From assembly GCA_037043235.1 (NCBI GenBank), contig JAWRVZ010000139.1:1746001-1810000 (forward strand): a stretch of DNA of 64,000 nt. The letters are read 5' to 3'. Numbering within the stretch: the stretch's first letter is position 1; each line of letters begins with the position of its first letter. Source of the DNA: Rhodeus uyekii. Its lineage: Eukaryota; Chordata; Actinopteri; Cypriniformes; Acheilognathidae. Made by a program: the position numbers and the translations under genes. The notes under the pieces were generated by a model. That model saw only the letters and a list, made by a program, of their open reading frames with translations. It had not been told where the DNA came from and ran no database searches. Shown one piece after another: positions 32,146-43,536 of this stretch.

Positions 32146-32935
32146 CTCTCCCCCCTGCCACCATCCCACTTCCCTCATAGACTCTCCTGTTACCCCCACA
32201 CCATCCCAGTCCCCTCATAGACTCTCCTCTTACCCCCCAACCACCATCCACTCCCCTCATAGACTCCTCTCTCCCCCACCACCATCCCACTCCCCTCACA
32301 GACTCTCCTCTTACCACCATCCCACTCCTCTCATACAGTAGACTCTGTACTTATTTGTGCCATTTGCACTGCCGACTGTTCATTACAGTAACAACTGTTT
32401 ACAACAACTGTTTACTGTTTACAGTAACAACTGTTTACACTTGCACCTTGCACTACTGTACTTTAGCTGGAACATGCTCATTTGCACTCCCAACTGTTCA
32501 TACAGTACCAACTGTTTACATTTCGCATCTCACTTATTTGCACTGTCCATGCTCATTGCACTACCTTAAATTTAATGCTCACCTTAAGCTAACAATTGTA
32601 TACATCTACCTGTAAAATTCTGTTTATAGTTAGACATCTGTATATACATTTACATTTATAGCACATATTCACCTGTAAATGCTGTTTATAGACACCTGTA
32701 ATTATATTTATAGCACACACTCACCTGTTATAGTAATAACCATCTGCAAATTTATATTCATTGTACATATTACCTGTAAATCCTGTACATCTCCATATCC
32801 TGCACTTATGCAACCATTGTATATATCCTGCACTTGCTGCTATTGCACTTCTGGTTAGACCTAAACTGCATTTCGTTGCCTTGTACCTGTACTTGTGTAA
32901 TGACAATAAAGTTGAATCTAATCTAATCTAATCTA
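32146..32935 (+). mobile_element. L2-like LINE, 5'-truncated 3' end
   Basis: Ends with CTGCATTTCGTTGCCTTGTA, then TGTAATGACAATAAAGTTGA and an (ATCTA)n tail, the characteristic 3' terminus of fish L2/CR1-type LINEs. Left and right flanks share CTAATT, which overlaps the tail and may be the target duplication. No ORF2 is retained. Its 5' part is a C-rich minisatellite. Confidence 0.7.
32150..32338. repeat. C-rich minisatellite, about 40 bp x 4-5
   Basis: Repeated unit CATCCCACTCCCCTCATAGA followed by CTCTCCTCTTACCCCC, varying in length between copies. It forms the 5' end of the LINE insertion. Confidence 0.8.
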
Positions 32936-33508
32936 ATTATTTGAGGCCATTACAAAGAGGAGTCGTTTATGCTGAAATTGATGTTCCTGGCGGCCTGATT
33001 CTACAGGACTGGTTCTTTGTCCAAAAGCGCTGTCAACTGACTGACCTGTTTCGTGCACATTCAAAGGAAGGGAACCTATGAGCGAGCGGAAAAGGATTTG
33101 GTGATCCTCTGTGGTGTGGTCAGTGGAGTAGAGACACTCTCCTGCATGAACTCCAAGTAAACCCGCATACTCACGCTCACTTATCTACAGGTACACTTAC
33201 ACAAACACCCAAACACTCCAAGGTCTCAAGCAACGGACATGGGGAGACATCTTGACTGTGGTATATGTTTATTTGAAATGACCGAGTGATGGTGTTCTTT
33301 GATGTGTATAATTTTGAGTGAAGATCAATTGTGATATTATTTCTGTTTGCCTGTGTTGATTGTGTTGATCTCAAATCACGATAAGTGCCACTAAAAAGTA
33401 TTGGCATGTGAAATTACTGTAAATAAATAGTGTGCATATGATTTTTGGTGTATATGATAAATTGAGTTTAAGTAAAGCAACGGGTTGAACAAATGGACTG
33501 TGAACCTA

Positions 33509-35812
33509 CACTGTGTGCACAATTATTAGGCAAGTGATTATTTTTACCATATCATCATTTTATTCATAATTTCCAACTCCAAGCTGTATAAACTTGAATG
33601 CTTATTGAATATGTAACGCCCCCTTCCTCTCACTTGGAATTGTATTGGGTGACGCCCAGATTCTTAATATATAATGGGTTTTGTTTTAATTTGTGATCAG
33701 CTATTCAACAACACATACTCATAACATTAATAGGAGAATTAAATGCAAAATCACAACAAATACCAAATTAACAACTTAAATTTAATGAATATAAAATAAA
33801 TCCTCTTACGAAAGTCAAAAAAGAAAATAAATAGAAATAAAAATGACACTTAAAGGCAAATAAGCAATCAACAGTCAAAATGAAGAAACCAAACCCAAAT
33901 GAATAATACTCTAAGCAGGCAAAAATAAACTAAACCCCCTTAGTCACTGTTGCAGGCCTGTTTCGCTGCTCGGGTGCGTTGGGGCCACAAATGAACAGCC
34001 ACTTCACTCAGAGGAGCAACAAATACAAATAAACAACACGAGTACCTTGATTACTGATGATAACTCAGGATCGGTGACAGTTCGGTCGGCTCCTAGCCGG
34101 AGTCGATCTCAGTCGCGAGACGCACGTGCGCGCACACACTCACACACGTGTCCTCTGGACGCTCAACAACCGGAATCAATCCAGTTGTCTCCAAACAAAT
34201 ACGAAAACAATGCCTGCCTTCGTTCTCCTTCGCATCAACTGCAACCCCAGACAGTTCGCGTCGAATTTACTGGCTCGCCGCCAGCGGTTCCTCTGCTCCT
34301 GTCCTTGACGCACTTGAAAAACATTGAACTCTTTAGCTACGCTTAGCCAGCAGTAACTTAGTTCAAAGTCCACTCTACTATCCTGGAGATGGACTAAAAT
34401 GCATCATTCGCATTCAAACTCATTCTTTTCGGAGGGTTGTCTCGCCTCTCCATCCAATCCTGATACCTCATTGGTTATTTACAAAAGTACCCAATCACAT
34501 TATAAAGAGAATATAAAATAAAATAAAAATACCAGGCCATACAGTTTAAATGATCACAGTATATTTGAAAAATTTTATACATTTTAAATAAATCTGAAAC
34601 TCTTAATAAATTCCTACACGGGCTAAAAATATAATGCATAACAAGTGATGTGTATTTTTGTAACGAGTTAGTGTGTGGCTTAAGGAGATCAACACCCTGT
34701 ATCAAGGTGTGCATAATTATTAGGCAGATTCTTCCCTTCAGGAAAAATAGGGCAAAAAAGAGATTTAACTGTCAAAAATTGTGAAGGTCTTTCAGAGGGA
34801 TGCAGCACTCTTGAAATACCTAAGATTTTGGGGCAAGAACACAAAACTATCAAACATTTTGTTGCAAATAGTCAACAGTGTCGCAAGAAACGCGTCAAGA
34901 CAAAAATACGCAACTTAATCAGCAAATGTTTGAGAAGAATCAAACATGAGGCTGCCAGGAACCCATTATCCTCCAGTGCTCCCATATTCTACAACTGCAA
35001 CCTACCTGGAGTGTCAAGAAGAATGAGATGTTCAGTTCTCATAGACATGGCCAAGGTAAGAAAGGCTGAAACCTGACCACCTCTGAACAAGACAAATAAG
35101 TTGAAACGTCAAGAATGGTCCAAGAAATATCTGAAGACAGTTTTTCAAGGGTTTTGTGGACTGATGAGATGAGAGTGACTCTTGACGGATCAGATGTATG
35201 GGCCAGTGGTCCATCATCAGTGATCACTAACAGACACAATGCTCTACTTCGACTCAGGCAGCAAGGTGGAGGTGGGCTACTGGTATGGGCAGATATTATT
35301 AAAGATCAGCAAGTTGGACCTTTTTTCGAGTTGAAAATGGACTCAAAATAAACTCTCAGACCTACTGGCAATATTAAGAAGACACTTTCTTCAAGCAGTG
35401 GTACAGGAAAAAGTCTGCATCTTTCAAGAAGACTGTGATTTTTATGCAAGACAACGCTCCACTGCGTGACTGGCCAGTAAAGACCTTAAAGACGGAAAAA
35501 CGAATGACATGGCCCACTTCTTCACCTGACTTGAACCCTATTGAGAATTTTTGGGGCCTTCTTAAGCAGGAAATGTACAGGAAAATCTTTGTTTTTTATC
35601 TGGTTGCATAATAATTCTGCACACTAACAGTTGCCTAATAACGGTGTACATCTAGATATTCTCATAAAGAAAGCCAAAACTTCACTTTTACTACTTAAAT
35701 GTTAACATTTGAGGGTTTGTTAACATTTTGGATTGACCAAGAGCACTGTAGTTGTACAATAACAAAAGTAATCCTCAAAAAGACAACTTGCCTAATAATT
35801 ATGCACACGGTG
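33509..35812 (+). mobile_element. Tc1/mariner-like element, decayed, same family as 5736-7280
   Basis: Inserted in gypsy-2 LTR1 at a TA (33507-33508, 35813-35814); LTR2 shows the empty site at about 45993. Ends CACTGTGTGCACAATTATTA and the complement. Remains of the transposase at about 34760-35590 include the HTH part (KHFVANSQQCRKKR), WTDEMRVTLDGS, FMQDNAP and DLNPIENFW, all broken. It holds another insertion at 33612-34627. Confidence 0.82.
33612..34627. repeat. Insertion inside the Tc1 copy, related to 18819-19400
   Basis: Comparison with the intact copy at 5736 shows foreign sequence between about 33612 and 34627. It starts TGTAACGCCCCCTTCC, is A-rich, then GC-richer with GTTGCAGGCCTG and a CACACAC tract near 34130. 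Two overlapping open frames there are not convincing. Possible LTR. Confidence 0.45.
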
Positions 35813-35941
35813 TATGTTATTTATCGTGTAACAGGTGGTATAAGCGATCTTGGGTTAAATTTCCTTTGTAAAGGATTACTTCTCCCTGGCGCCCAAACAA
35901 AAATAAGTTAATCATAATTCCAGAGTGCCACCGTTACAAAG

Positions 35942-35959
35942 TGGCGCCCGAACAGGGAC
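35942..35959 (+). promoter_or_regulatory. Primer binding site, tRNA-Lys type
   Basis: TGGCGCCCGAACAGGGAC starts 3 bases after LTR1. It is identical to the well-known 18-nt site complementary to the 3' end of tRNA-Lys(UUU) used by lentiviruses, so gypsy-2 is primed by tRNA-Lys. Confidence 0.85.
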
Positions 35960-36479
35960 AACTAACTGTACAGACCTTGAACACCGAACTGAACTAACTG
36001 ATCACACATGAACTTTGAGACTTGAAAAACTTGAACATTAACAGTTGAACTTTTCAACATAGGGAGTTGAAGTGTTTAATTTTGTGTGATTTACTGTTTA
36101 TTTTGTGCTTTAAAAACATGAAACCCATATAGAAGTGTTAGGCATGGGAAAACTTTGAACCTTAATTTATAAATTTATAAGGGGTATGCATTGTACTTTA
36201 TTTTATGTGCTTGATTGTGGATTATCCAAGTGACTATTTTGAGATCATTTAAAAGAGTGTTTTCCAAACTACGTAAATAGGGTAATGGATAATTGCTTTT
36301 GAACTTAGATGTGATAAGATTGTATTGCTTGTGAGGATAAATGGAGTTTACTAGTTTGAGTTATCAACTGCCACAAGTATTGAGTGAGGATTACCAATCT
36401 GAAATTGGACTGAGAAATTGTTTATTTTCTTCCTTACATTACTGACAACATACTAACACACCTTACACTGCAAGGTATG
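35960..36479 (+). other. Gypsy-2 untranslated leader
   Basis: No coding sequence; between the primer binding site and gag. Confidence 0.6.
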
Positions 36480-36489
36480 GCAGACCCCT

Positions 36490-37256
36490 TTGACCCATAT
36501 GCGGCATCAACATTTAATTGATCTTGATGTTCCTGATATTGCAACTCCTGTCTGGACACCACAATACCCATTGACTAATCATCCTTACACTCCTTCTGTT
36601 CAACCTAGCCCAGTACAAGCAAGAACGCAGGTGCAGTTTGCTTCGTCTGACGTAGCCCACAGTCCATCTGTGCAAAATATTGCATGGAGCCAGGACCAGA
36701 TGCAGTTATGCACTCCTCCTAATGTTTCACCAGTATCTTCCGGGGTTCAGTATGATTTACCTGGGACAATTCCAACGCCAGGGTGGTTGGACACCTTACG
36801 GCTCAAGTCCAGGGAAATTGGGAAAGTCTGTATGATCTTGTGAGAAAACTAGAGACTGTTCTAAATACCCTTACCAGTGAATTAAAACTTTCTTCATCCC
36901 AACAGGAAACCCAGTTAAAAAGACTTGCCGATAGAGTGGACAATCATACACAGCAAATCTCCACAATGTTAGTAGACGCCAAACAACAAGCAGAAACCGA
37001 GGCTAACCAAATGGCTAAGACAATGAAGTTGCTGGTGTCAAATGAGTTCCAAAACCTGGAAACGTTGATAGCAGCAAATATCCGTTCCATGGTGGAGACA
37101 CTCCAGCTTGATATGCAACAAGATATTCGTTCGATCCAAAAAACTGTTCAGAAAAATCATCATGAGCTAACGCAAGATTTCACACAACTCACTTCCCAGG
37201 TTGGCCACCTAAGTCAACTGCGAAGGGGTGCCGCACCAAAACCCACAGCGGATTAA
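36490..37256 (+). pseudogene. Gypsy-2 gag N-terminal region, frameshifted
   Basis: Two overlapping frames (36490-36843 and 36783-37256) appear to be one protein with a slip near 36800. The first is Pro/Gln-rich; the second is a long heptad-type coiled coil (KLETVLNTLTSELKLSSSQQ, then LADRVDNHTQQI), ending just before a stop at 37254. Chromovirus-like and other gypsy gag N-termini often carry such a coiled coil. The stop at 37254-37256 separates it from the gag core, which starts after 37300. Confidence 0.6.
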
Positions 37257-37402
37257 TCGAAGGAAACCGAAACCTCACCTCCTTCCATTCAAGTGTTACC
37301 TTCTGTAGATGCTGGAGTTGTCAAGAGTGACCATCTTAAATTAACCTTTCCTACTTTTGGAAGACCCTCTGATGACACCAACCCTTTGCTATATTTGTCA
37401 AA

Positions 37403-39274
37403 ATGTCAAGATTTCCTTGTCTTGCTCCTTTAACTGTCATAGAAATCCTAGCTACCTTCCGAACTGTCTTGCATGGCACCGCACGGGATTGGTGGGAAGT
37501 CGCTAGAAACACTGTCACGACCTGGCATGAGTTTGAGTCTGCATTCCTTACCGCCTTTCTCTCTGAGGATTATGAGGATGAACTCGCGGAACGGGTCAGA
37601 GTCCGAACGCAAGGAGAGACGGAATCCATAAGAGATTTTGCTTTTACTTATAGAGCACTTTGCAAAAAATGGAAGCCTACCTTAACTGAGTCAGAATTGG
37701 TCAAAATGATTCTGAAAAACATAAAACCATATCTAGCTAGCCAGCTACGTGGCAGGGTACTGACTGTGGAAGAGTTGGTGCGGTTGGGACAACAACTCGA
37801 GAAGGACCATCTGCAGCAGTTACAGTATAATTATCGGGCAAGTACCAAACCTGCTCAGTTTGGACTCAAAGGATCCTCTCCAACCATTGACCGACCTTCT
37901 ACAGATAATCCGCCATTACAGTGCTGGAGATGTAAAGGACAGCATGCACCTGGAAGTTGCCCTCACTTCTCCTCCCAGTCTGTTCCACCACCTGAGCAAC
38001 CTTCAGCTAGCAACCAACGATCCTATCCTCCCAGATCCAGAGGCAAATTCACCAACAACTCCATGACAGCAGCGAAGGCTTTGCCAATGAACGTGTCTAA
38101 CTCTCTTCAGAAATCTGCCGTTATACCACAACAGTTAATTGTTCCCATTACAATCGAAAGTTTGATGGGGAAAGCTATTGTGTATACTGGATCTAGATTT
38201 ACCTTAATTCATGAGTACCTGTGGAAGGATCTCGAGTCCACAGAAAACAGTCTTAGCCCTTGGACTCTTGGACCTTTATACCTGGCCAACGGAATGGCTG
38301 AGATGCCTATGGGATGGTTTCACATTATGCTTAACCTGCACGACCAAGAATGCACCCTCCCCGTGGCTGTGTTAACTTCCAATGCCCTTGCTTACTCTAT
38401 TGTTCTAGGATTAGATTTCATGTTCTTCAGCGGGTTACAAATAAATGTGTCTGCTGGGAAGTACTCCTTTACCTCTGACCCAGAGGTGGACTACCTTTTC
38501 CAGCCCAGTCATGCTAGTGTACCAAAACCGATGGGGGACCAGCATCGGCCACAGGAGAATCAAGCTCACCACTCCACACTAAATGTGTCTCTCCTAAGCT
38601 CTGTTCCACCTTTAATGTCAAATGTGCCTTTCCCAGTTGAAGCTGAGGATAACCTAACACTCATCAAGCAAGTGGTAGATGTAGCTCATTTACTACCTGA
38701 TCAGAAACCTCAGTTAGATCTCCTCCTCAGGACAAATCTTCATGTTTGTACCTCACGGTTGGGACGGACTGATGTTCTCCAACATAAAATTTACACACAT
38801 CATCAAATCCCCATTAAACAACGACCTTACCGTATGTCACCTGCCAAACAAGCCATTGTGAACCACCACCTCAAAGAAATGTTAGATGCAGGAGTGGTAG
38901 AACCCTCACAGTCAGGATGGGCCTCCCCTGTCGTCCTTGTGAAGAAAAAAGATGGACGTTTGCGATTCTGCGTAGACTATCATAAACTAAATGCCATAGC
39001 GGAAAGTGATGCTTACCCACTACCAAATCTCACAGAAATCCTGGAATCTCTTTCAGGGTCTGCTATTTTTTCCACTTTAGATCTGAATAGTGGATACTGG
39101 CAAGTGTCTATGGATGCTTCAAGTAAAACGAAGACAGCCTTTATTACTCCAGCCGGACTGTTTCACTTTAATGTAATGCCATTTGGACATAAAAAATGCC
39201 CCATCCACTTTCCAGCGTCTTATGGAGACTGTCTTGGGAGAACTGCGTGGGAAGAGTTGTTTTGTATACATTGA
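37403..39274 (+). pseudogene. Gypsy-2 gag core, protease and first half of RT
   Basis: Open for 623 codons. Gag core (Retrotrans_gag type): VLHGTARDWWEVARN, FLSEDYEDELAERV, IRDFAFTYRALCKKW. Zinc knuckle CWRCKGQHAPGSC, with a shortened His-Cys spacing. Protease-like region: the expected DTGS reads VYTGSRF, so the catalytic Asp is replaced by Tyr. RT: VVLVKKKDGRLRFCVDYHKL and ILESLSGSAIFSTLDLNSGY are well kept. The frame leaves RT at about 39190 in an A-run just before the conserved FG-x-x-NAPSTFQ segment, which is in the other frame. Confidence 0.8.
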
Positions 39275-40130
39275 CGATATTATTATCTACTCACCATCTA
39301 TTACTCAACATTTCCAAGATCTCCAAGCAGTTTTTCACAAGTTACAAGAAGCTGGTTTGACTATCAACCTCCGGAAAAGTAAGTTCTGTCTGCATGAAGT
39401 GACATTCCTGGGTCATGTTGTTAACGTCCAAGGCATTTCAGCTGACCCCAGTAAGTTAGAAGCCATTCGTACCTATCCTGTGCCAAGAAATCTGAAGGAA
39501 GTCCAGCGTTTCCTGGGACTAGCCAGCTGGTACCACCGGTTTGTTCCCAACTTTTCCAGAATTGCTGAACCACTTAACTCCCTAAAGAAAAAAGGTCTAA
39601 CTTTTCAATGGTCACCACAGTGCCAACAAGCCTTTGAACAACTAAAAACATGCTTAATGGCTCCACCCATCCTTGGCCATCCAAATTTCGAACAACCATT
39701 CATTGTGTACACAGACGCCAGTGAAACAGGACTGGGTGCGGTGTTGACGCAAAAGCGAGGACAAGGAGCAGAAGAAGTAATTGCTTATGCGAGTAGAGCT
39801 CTTAAGCCTGCGGAGACTCACTACTCCGTAACGGAGAAGGAATGTTTAGCTGTGATCTGGGCATTAGATAAGTGGAAGCACTACTTGGAACACAGAATGT
39901 TCACTGTCATTACTGATCATTCTGCTTTGCAGTGGGTAATGAGTTCATCCAAAACCACAAGCCGTCTTATTAGATGGGCACTACAGTTACAGAAGTACGA
40001 CTTCATTGTTGAGTACCGCAAAGGAAAATTGAATTCTGCTCCAGATGCTCTTTCACGGATTACACCACATACCAGTTGCAACTTGTATTCTAGTCACAAA
40101 GATGTCACTCCATTTCCAGTTATAGTCTAG
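39183..40130 (+). pseudogene. Gypsy-2 RT (second half) and RNase H
   Basis: Continues from NAPSTFQRLMETVLGEL with catalytic YIDD (FVYIDDIIIYS), RKSKFCLHEVTFLGH, and RNase H FIVYTDASETGLGAVL, VTEKECLAVIWAL, VITDHSALQWV, ending SAPDALSRI. Integrase should follow but the sequence stops at the left arm of the palindromic element; integrase is absent anywhere in gypsy-2. Confidence 0.82.
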
Positions 40131-40849
40131 GAGCCCAGAGACATTTGTTTCACACCTCGAGTACGAAAGGTTTGACCCCTGGAATGGATATGACACTACC
40201 CTAGGACCCTGAAAAGGCCTTTCTTAAGTTCTGGAAATGTGGATAACCAGTAGAGGGCGCCACCCAAAGTAGCCAAAAGATTTGATTTGTTTCACACCCC
40301 CATGTACATCCACCAAACCTTTGCCGAAATGTTCTGCCATGGGGTCTATCAACAAAATGTGATTTCTTCAGATCACCAATTGTGGACTTAGGGGCTTAAG
40401 AAGGGCCTAAGCGACCCCAAAAATCACATTTAATTCACATCTTGAGTACATCCATCAAACTTGGCTTAAATGTAGTATATGACCAACTGTTTAAGAATCC
40501 ATGTTTCTTAAGTTCATCAGTTGTGGACAAGGGGGCTTAAGAAAGGGTCAAAGTGCCAAAATACCCAAAATAGCAGATTTAATTCACATCATGAGTACAT
40601 CCACCAAACCTCTTTCAAAATGTTGGGTTTGTGGATGACACTCAGAATCAGTCTTTCTTAAGTTCCGCAACTGTGGATAAGGGGTCTTAAGAAGGGCCTA
40701 AGTGACCCCCAAATTCACATTTAATTCACATCTCGAGTACATCCATCAAACTTGGCTGAAATATAGTCCATGACCTACTGTTTAAGAATCCATGATTCTT
40801 AAGTTCATCTTTTGTGGACAAGGGGGCTTAAGAAAGGGCCAAAGGGCCA
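40127..40849 (+). repeat. Left inverted arm, five to six ~144-bp repeats
   Basis: The unit GAGTACATCCACCAAAC ... TTCTTAAGTTCATC ... GACAAGGGGGCTTAAGAA recurs with starts near 40157, 40303, 40446, 40595, 40737 and 40874 (spacing 137-149). Each carries the palindrome TTCTTAAG or CTTAAGAA twice. Odd and even units differ, giving a higher-order pair pattern. Confidence 0.85.
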
Positions 40850-41787
40850 AAATAGTAGATTTACAACATCATGTGTACATCCACCTTAGTGTGAGTTGGG
40901 TGAATGTACTCATATTTAGTAAGTTCTGGTATTTTGGGTGAAAATAAAAAGGTAAGAAAAGAAGTATCACTAAACTAAATTTTATTATATACGTTTTGTT
41001 ATAAAATCAAATATTTGACTGATCTGAATGTGCGCTTCGTGTTTTTAGCAATGATGATGGTAATTGTCACTAAACTCTTGACTTATTATGCTTTACCAGC
41101 GTGATCTTCAAATTGAGATGTCACAAGAAGTGCCATCACTGCTTTCAAATGAAAGTAAGCAACATCAGTAAAGACTAACAGAAATAGCATCAAATAGGGG
41201 GTGTGTCTTATCTATGAGTGCGTCTTACACATGAGCTTTTACGGTACATGTAGTATGGGTGATTACAGGAAATTAACCCTTGCTCTGTGAAGAATGTCCC
41301 AGTAAAATAGTGATAGCAAAACATCATTGCATATCAATATTTCATTAACATTTTTCAGGGCTATTCCTCTTTTGGCAACGCTACAAATGTAACAAACATT
41401 TCTGTCATGAATAAGCTCGGCTCTGAAAATATCAACTAGTGAAAGCCAACTTTTGAATCTCCTGAGTACTGTATACCCAATAGTTTCACAAAAATGATGA
41501 TTGATTACAAAATAAATTAAGTTACAAAACTAAAACTACATGACTGTCATAAACTCTGAACATGTTAACTAGTGAAAGCCATCATTTAAATCTCTGAGTA
41601 CTGTTTACCTTTCAGTTTCATAATATTCCTTTATTAACAAAAGGAAACTACACAATTAAAATTGAACATAGGCCCCACTACTACCATGTACCTGAATACT
41701 AGTAAAGACTTTAGTTCAATACAGTCTGTCTTAAAAACGTTTGGTAACCTTCAACTGGACTCTTACACCCCTTTCGCAGTGGTTTAC

Positions 41788-41862
41788 CAAATTTGAAGTG
41801 GTATCCTATTCATTCTTCTCTAAACTGTAGAGAAGAATGAATAGGATACCACTTCAAATTTG
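41788..41862. repeat. Perfect 34-bp hairpin
   Basis: Arms 41788-41821 and 41829-41862 are exact complements with a 7-base loop AAACTGT. It lies just downstream of the 3' end of the unknown gene. Confidence 0.9.
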
Positions 41863-41906
41863 AAATCAAAGACAGGTTTAGTCATGTCTGAACATGATTG
41901 CAACCA

Positions 41907-41958
41907 CTACTGCTCTTCATCAGAATCTTCTAACTCCTCTGCATTGCTGTCATTCAAG
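41907..41958 (-). CDS. Probable last exon of the unknown gene, acidic tail
   Basis: After an acceptor GAATTTACAG, the minus strand reads LNDSNAEELEDSDEEQ and a stop. The 45 bp around this acceptor are repeated almost exactly at 43471-43517, in front of the central exon, so the exon assignment rests on that match and on the clean acidic tail; the matching upstream donor is not certain. Confidence 0.4.
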
Positions 41959-41999
41959 CTGTAAATTCACTGGAATTCAGAGCAGAATCAACATCATCT

Positions 42000-42235
42000 T
42001 TGAGATGGATGATGGGTCCGCGCGAGACTGTTAAAAAACGCAGGAAGCAGGAACCACAGGCACAGCGTCACAGCCGTTTGCAGCAGCTCACGGACCGGTC
42101 CGCGGATGCACTCCGCAGCCCGGTACCATTTCATCTACGGACCGGTCCGCGAAATTGCTCCACGGCCCGGTGCCACTTCGTCCGCGGACCGGTACAGGGC
42201 CGCGGACCGGGGGTTGGGGACCACTGCTCTATGGT
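42000..42235. repeat. hAT-end fragment inside an intron
   Basis: Ends CGCGGACCGGGGGTTGGGGA with CCACTG, the inverted form of the common hAT terminus CAGTGGTCCCCAACC. The GGACCGGTCCGCG palindromic word is repeated four times. Only one end is seen. Confidence 0.6.
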
Positions 42236-43474
42236 ACCCACACATCTAGCCCTTTCTGCATCTTTTAGGGATGGTTGAGGGTAATCGTCAAATGCTATGA
42301 AAACCCTACGAGTTTTCCTTACAGCAATGGCTTGTGACGAGATGCTTTGAGCAAGTCCACCATAGTGTGGAGGGATGGTGATGCTAGGTGGGAGAATTTG
42401 CAACAAATTGTATTGTCAATACTGGCCATCAATGACACAGGCTGCAATGCTTTCAGGGCTGCTAGTTGTTTGCTTTCCCTCCAATTGTGCTAGTAGACTG
42501 TCTTTGTTAGTTTTCACTAACATCTCTTCTGGGTGACACATGGTCAGAGGAACTGGGGTCAGTCGGTATGTGAAGATGTGTGGCAAGTCCAACTCACGCT
42601 GTGCAGCTAGCATGACTAGATGTCCCATCAGATCCCTAGTACATTTCAGAACCATATCCCTTCTGTCTAAAGCCTTCTTGTTCTTTGCACCATTTTCCGC
42701 GAAAGTCTTCAGAGAAGCCAGCTTTACAGTTTGTTCAAATCGCTCCTCATCAGCCACACACTCTTTAATGAACTGCTTATGGAGAGCTCTCCCATTTTCT
42801 GGTACATTCAGTAGGCTCTTGCATACTTCATCATTAGCTGCTTTACCGGTGGGAATGTTGAACAGCTTCTCACTTGACTTCCTTCCAAATGGATTATAGC
42901 TTGACCTGACCTGTTCCACTACCTTTGCAAGGTCCCTGTTGTCATGTCTAATCCGAGATGGCTTGAGTTCTGCCTTGGTGTCCTCTTTCTGAGATATGCC
43001 TGCCATTTCCTGCACCAGGCTCACAAAGTTGGCACGTGTTGACTTTGTTACCGTCCATCTCAGCCTTGCAGCGAAGTTGTTGATAAATGCTGAGATCCCT
43101 GTTAACCTGGAGGCAGCATCTGCATTTATAGTTTGCTCCAGAGTCAGGTCTACTGGACATCTGCTGAAGGGATGCTCTGTCCGTCTTATCCTGAAAGCTC
43201 CAATGTCAAGTATATCCCTCAGGCCGGGGTGGGAATTCTCCATGTTGATGAGGTCTAGCTGAAATTTGGTGAGCCATCTGCAATAATTCGGGTGATTTGC
43301 TGCAAAGAAAAGACCAATGACAGGGCTCAGGGACTGAACATAGAGGTCTATGTCATTCGTTCTGATGGCACGCTCAAGCTCATGGTAGGTATGGATGTAA
43401 TCCACATACATGAGCCAGAATTGGGCTGTAGCACCATATTCACCTCTCCTGGTCAGAATTGTATAGGTAACAAG
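42236..43474 (-). pseudogene. Unknown conserved-type protein, central exon, with one in-frame TGA
   Basis: From the acceptor at 43474 the frame reads LVTYTILTRRGEYGATAQFW, then LYVQSLSPVIGLFFAANHPN, with FSRCPVDLTLEQTINADAAS, and TKSTRANFVSLVQEMAGI. At 42416-42418 a TGA interrupts, after SIAACVIDGQY; the same frame then goes on (ILPPSITIPPHYGGLAQSIS, RRVFIAFDDYPQPSLKDAER) until the hAT fragment. I recall similar uncharacterised proteins, with an VIDG and a VFDxY..SIK..ER segment, predicted many times in fish and coral genomes, but I know no assigned function. The single TGA suggests a recent loss. Confidence 0.55.
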
Positions 43475-43536
43475 CTGTAAATTCACTGGAATTCAGAGCA
43501 GAATCAACATCATCTTTCTTCCCCAGGCTGCAGTTA

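Larger units (their letters stand above)
25008..32954 (-). mobile_element. Gypsy-1: Ty3/gypsy retrotransposon, minus strand
   Basis: Inserted in LTR1 of gypsy-2 with the 4-bp duplication AAGA (25004-25007 and 32955-32958); the uninterrupted sequence survives at 45396-45410. LTRs at 25008-25303 and 31865-32954 (the latter interrupted by a LINE) differ at only a few positions. Internal genes run gag-pol on the minus strand with several frameshifts. The purine tract AAAGGAAAAAAAATG precedes the 3' LTR. A primer binding site candidate, TGGTGTTTCCGCCCAG, lies a few bases inside the 5' LTR on the minus strand; its tRNA is not identified. Confidence 0.9.
31865..32954 (-). repeat. Gypsy-1 5' LTR, split by a LINE
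   Basis: LTR sequence at 31865-32145 and about 32936-32954, with an L2-like LINE between. Confidence 0.88.
24797..35938 (+). repeat. Gypsy-2 LTR1, split into three pieces
   Basis: LTR pieces are 24797-25007, 32955-33508 and 35813-35938. They join to match LTR2 (45193-46115). The gaps are gypsy-1 and a Tc1-like element. The LTR starts TGTGACAG and ends CCGTTACA. A 29-bp stretch present in LTR2 (about 45546-45574) is missing from LTR1. Confidence 0.85.

Noticed and set aside
34047..34346. 99-codon frame with Arg/Ser-rich start
   Set aside because: Inside the insertion in the Tc1 copy, overlapping other frames, with CACACA tract; no domain.
41788..41862. Hairpin as a microRNA gene
   Set aside because: A perfectly paired 34-bp stem in a young repeat is more like a snapback; no mismatched precursor shape.
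42416..42418. In-frame TGA as a selenocysteine codon
   Set aside because: No SECIS-like element seen downstream and no redox motif around it; a simple stop mutation is more likely.
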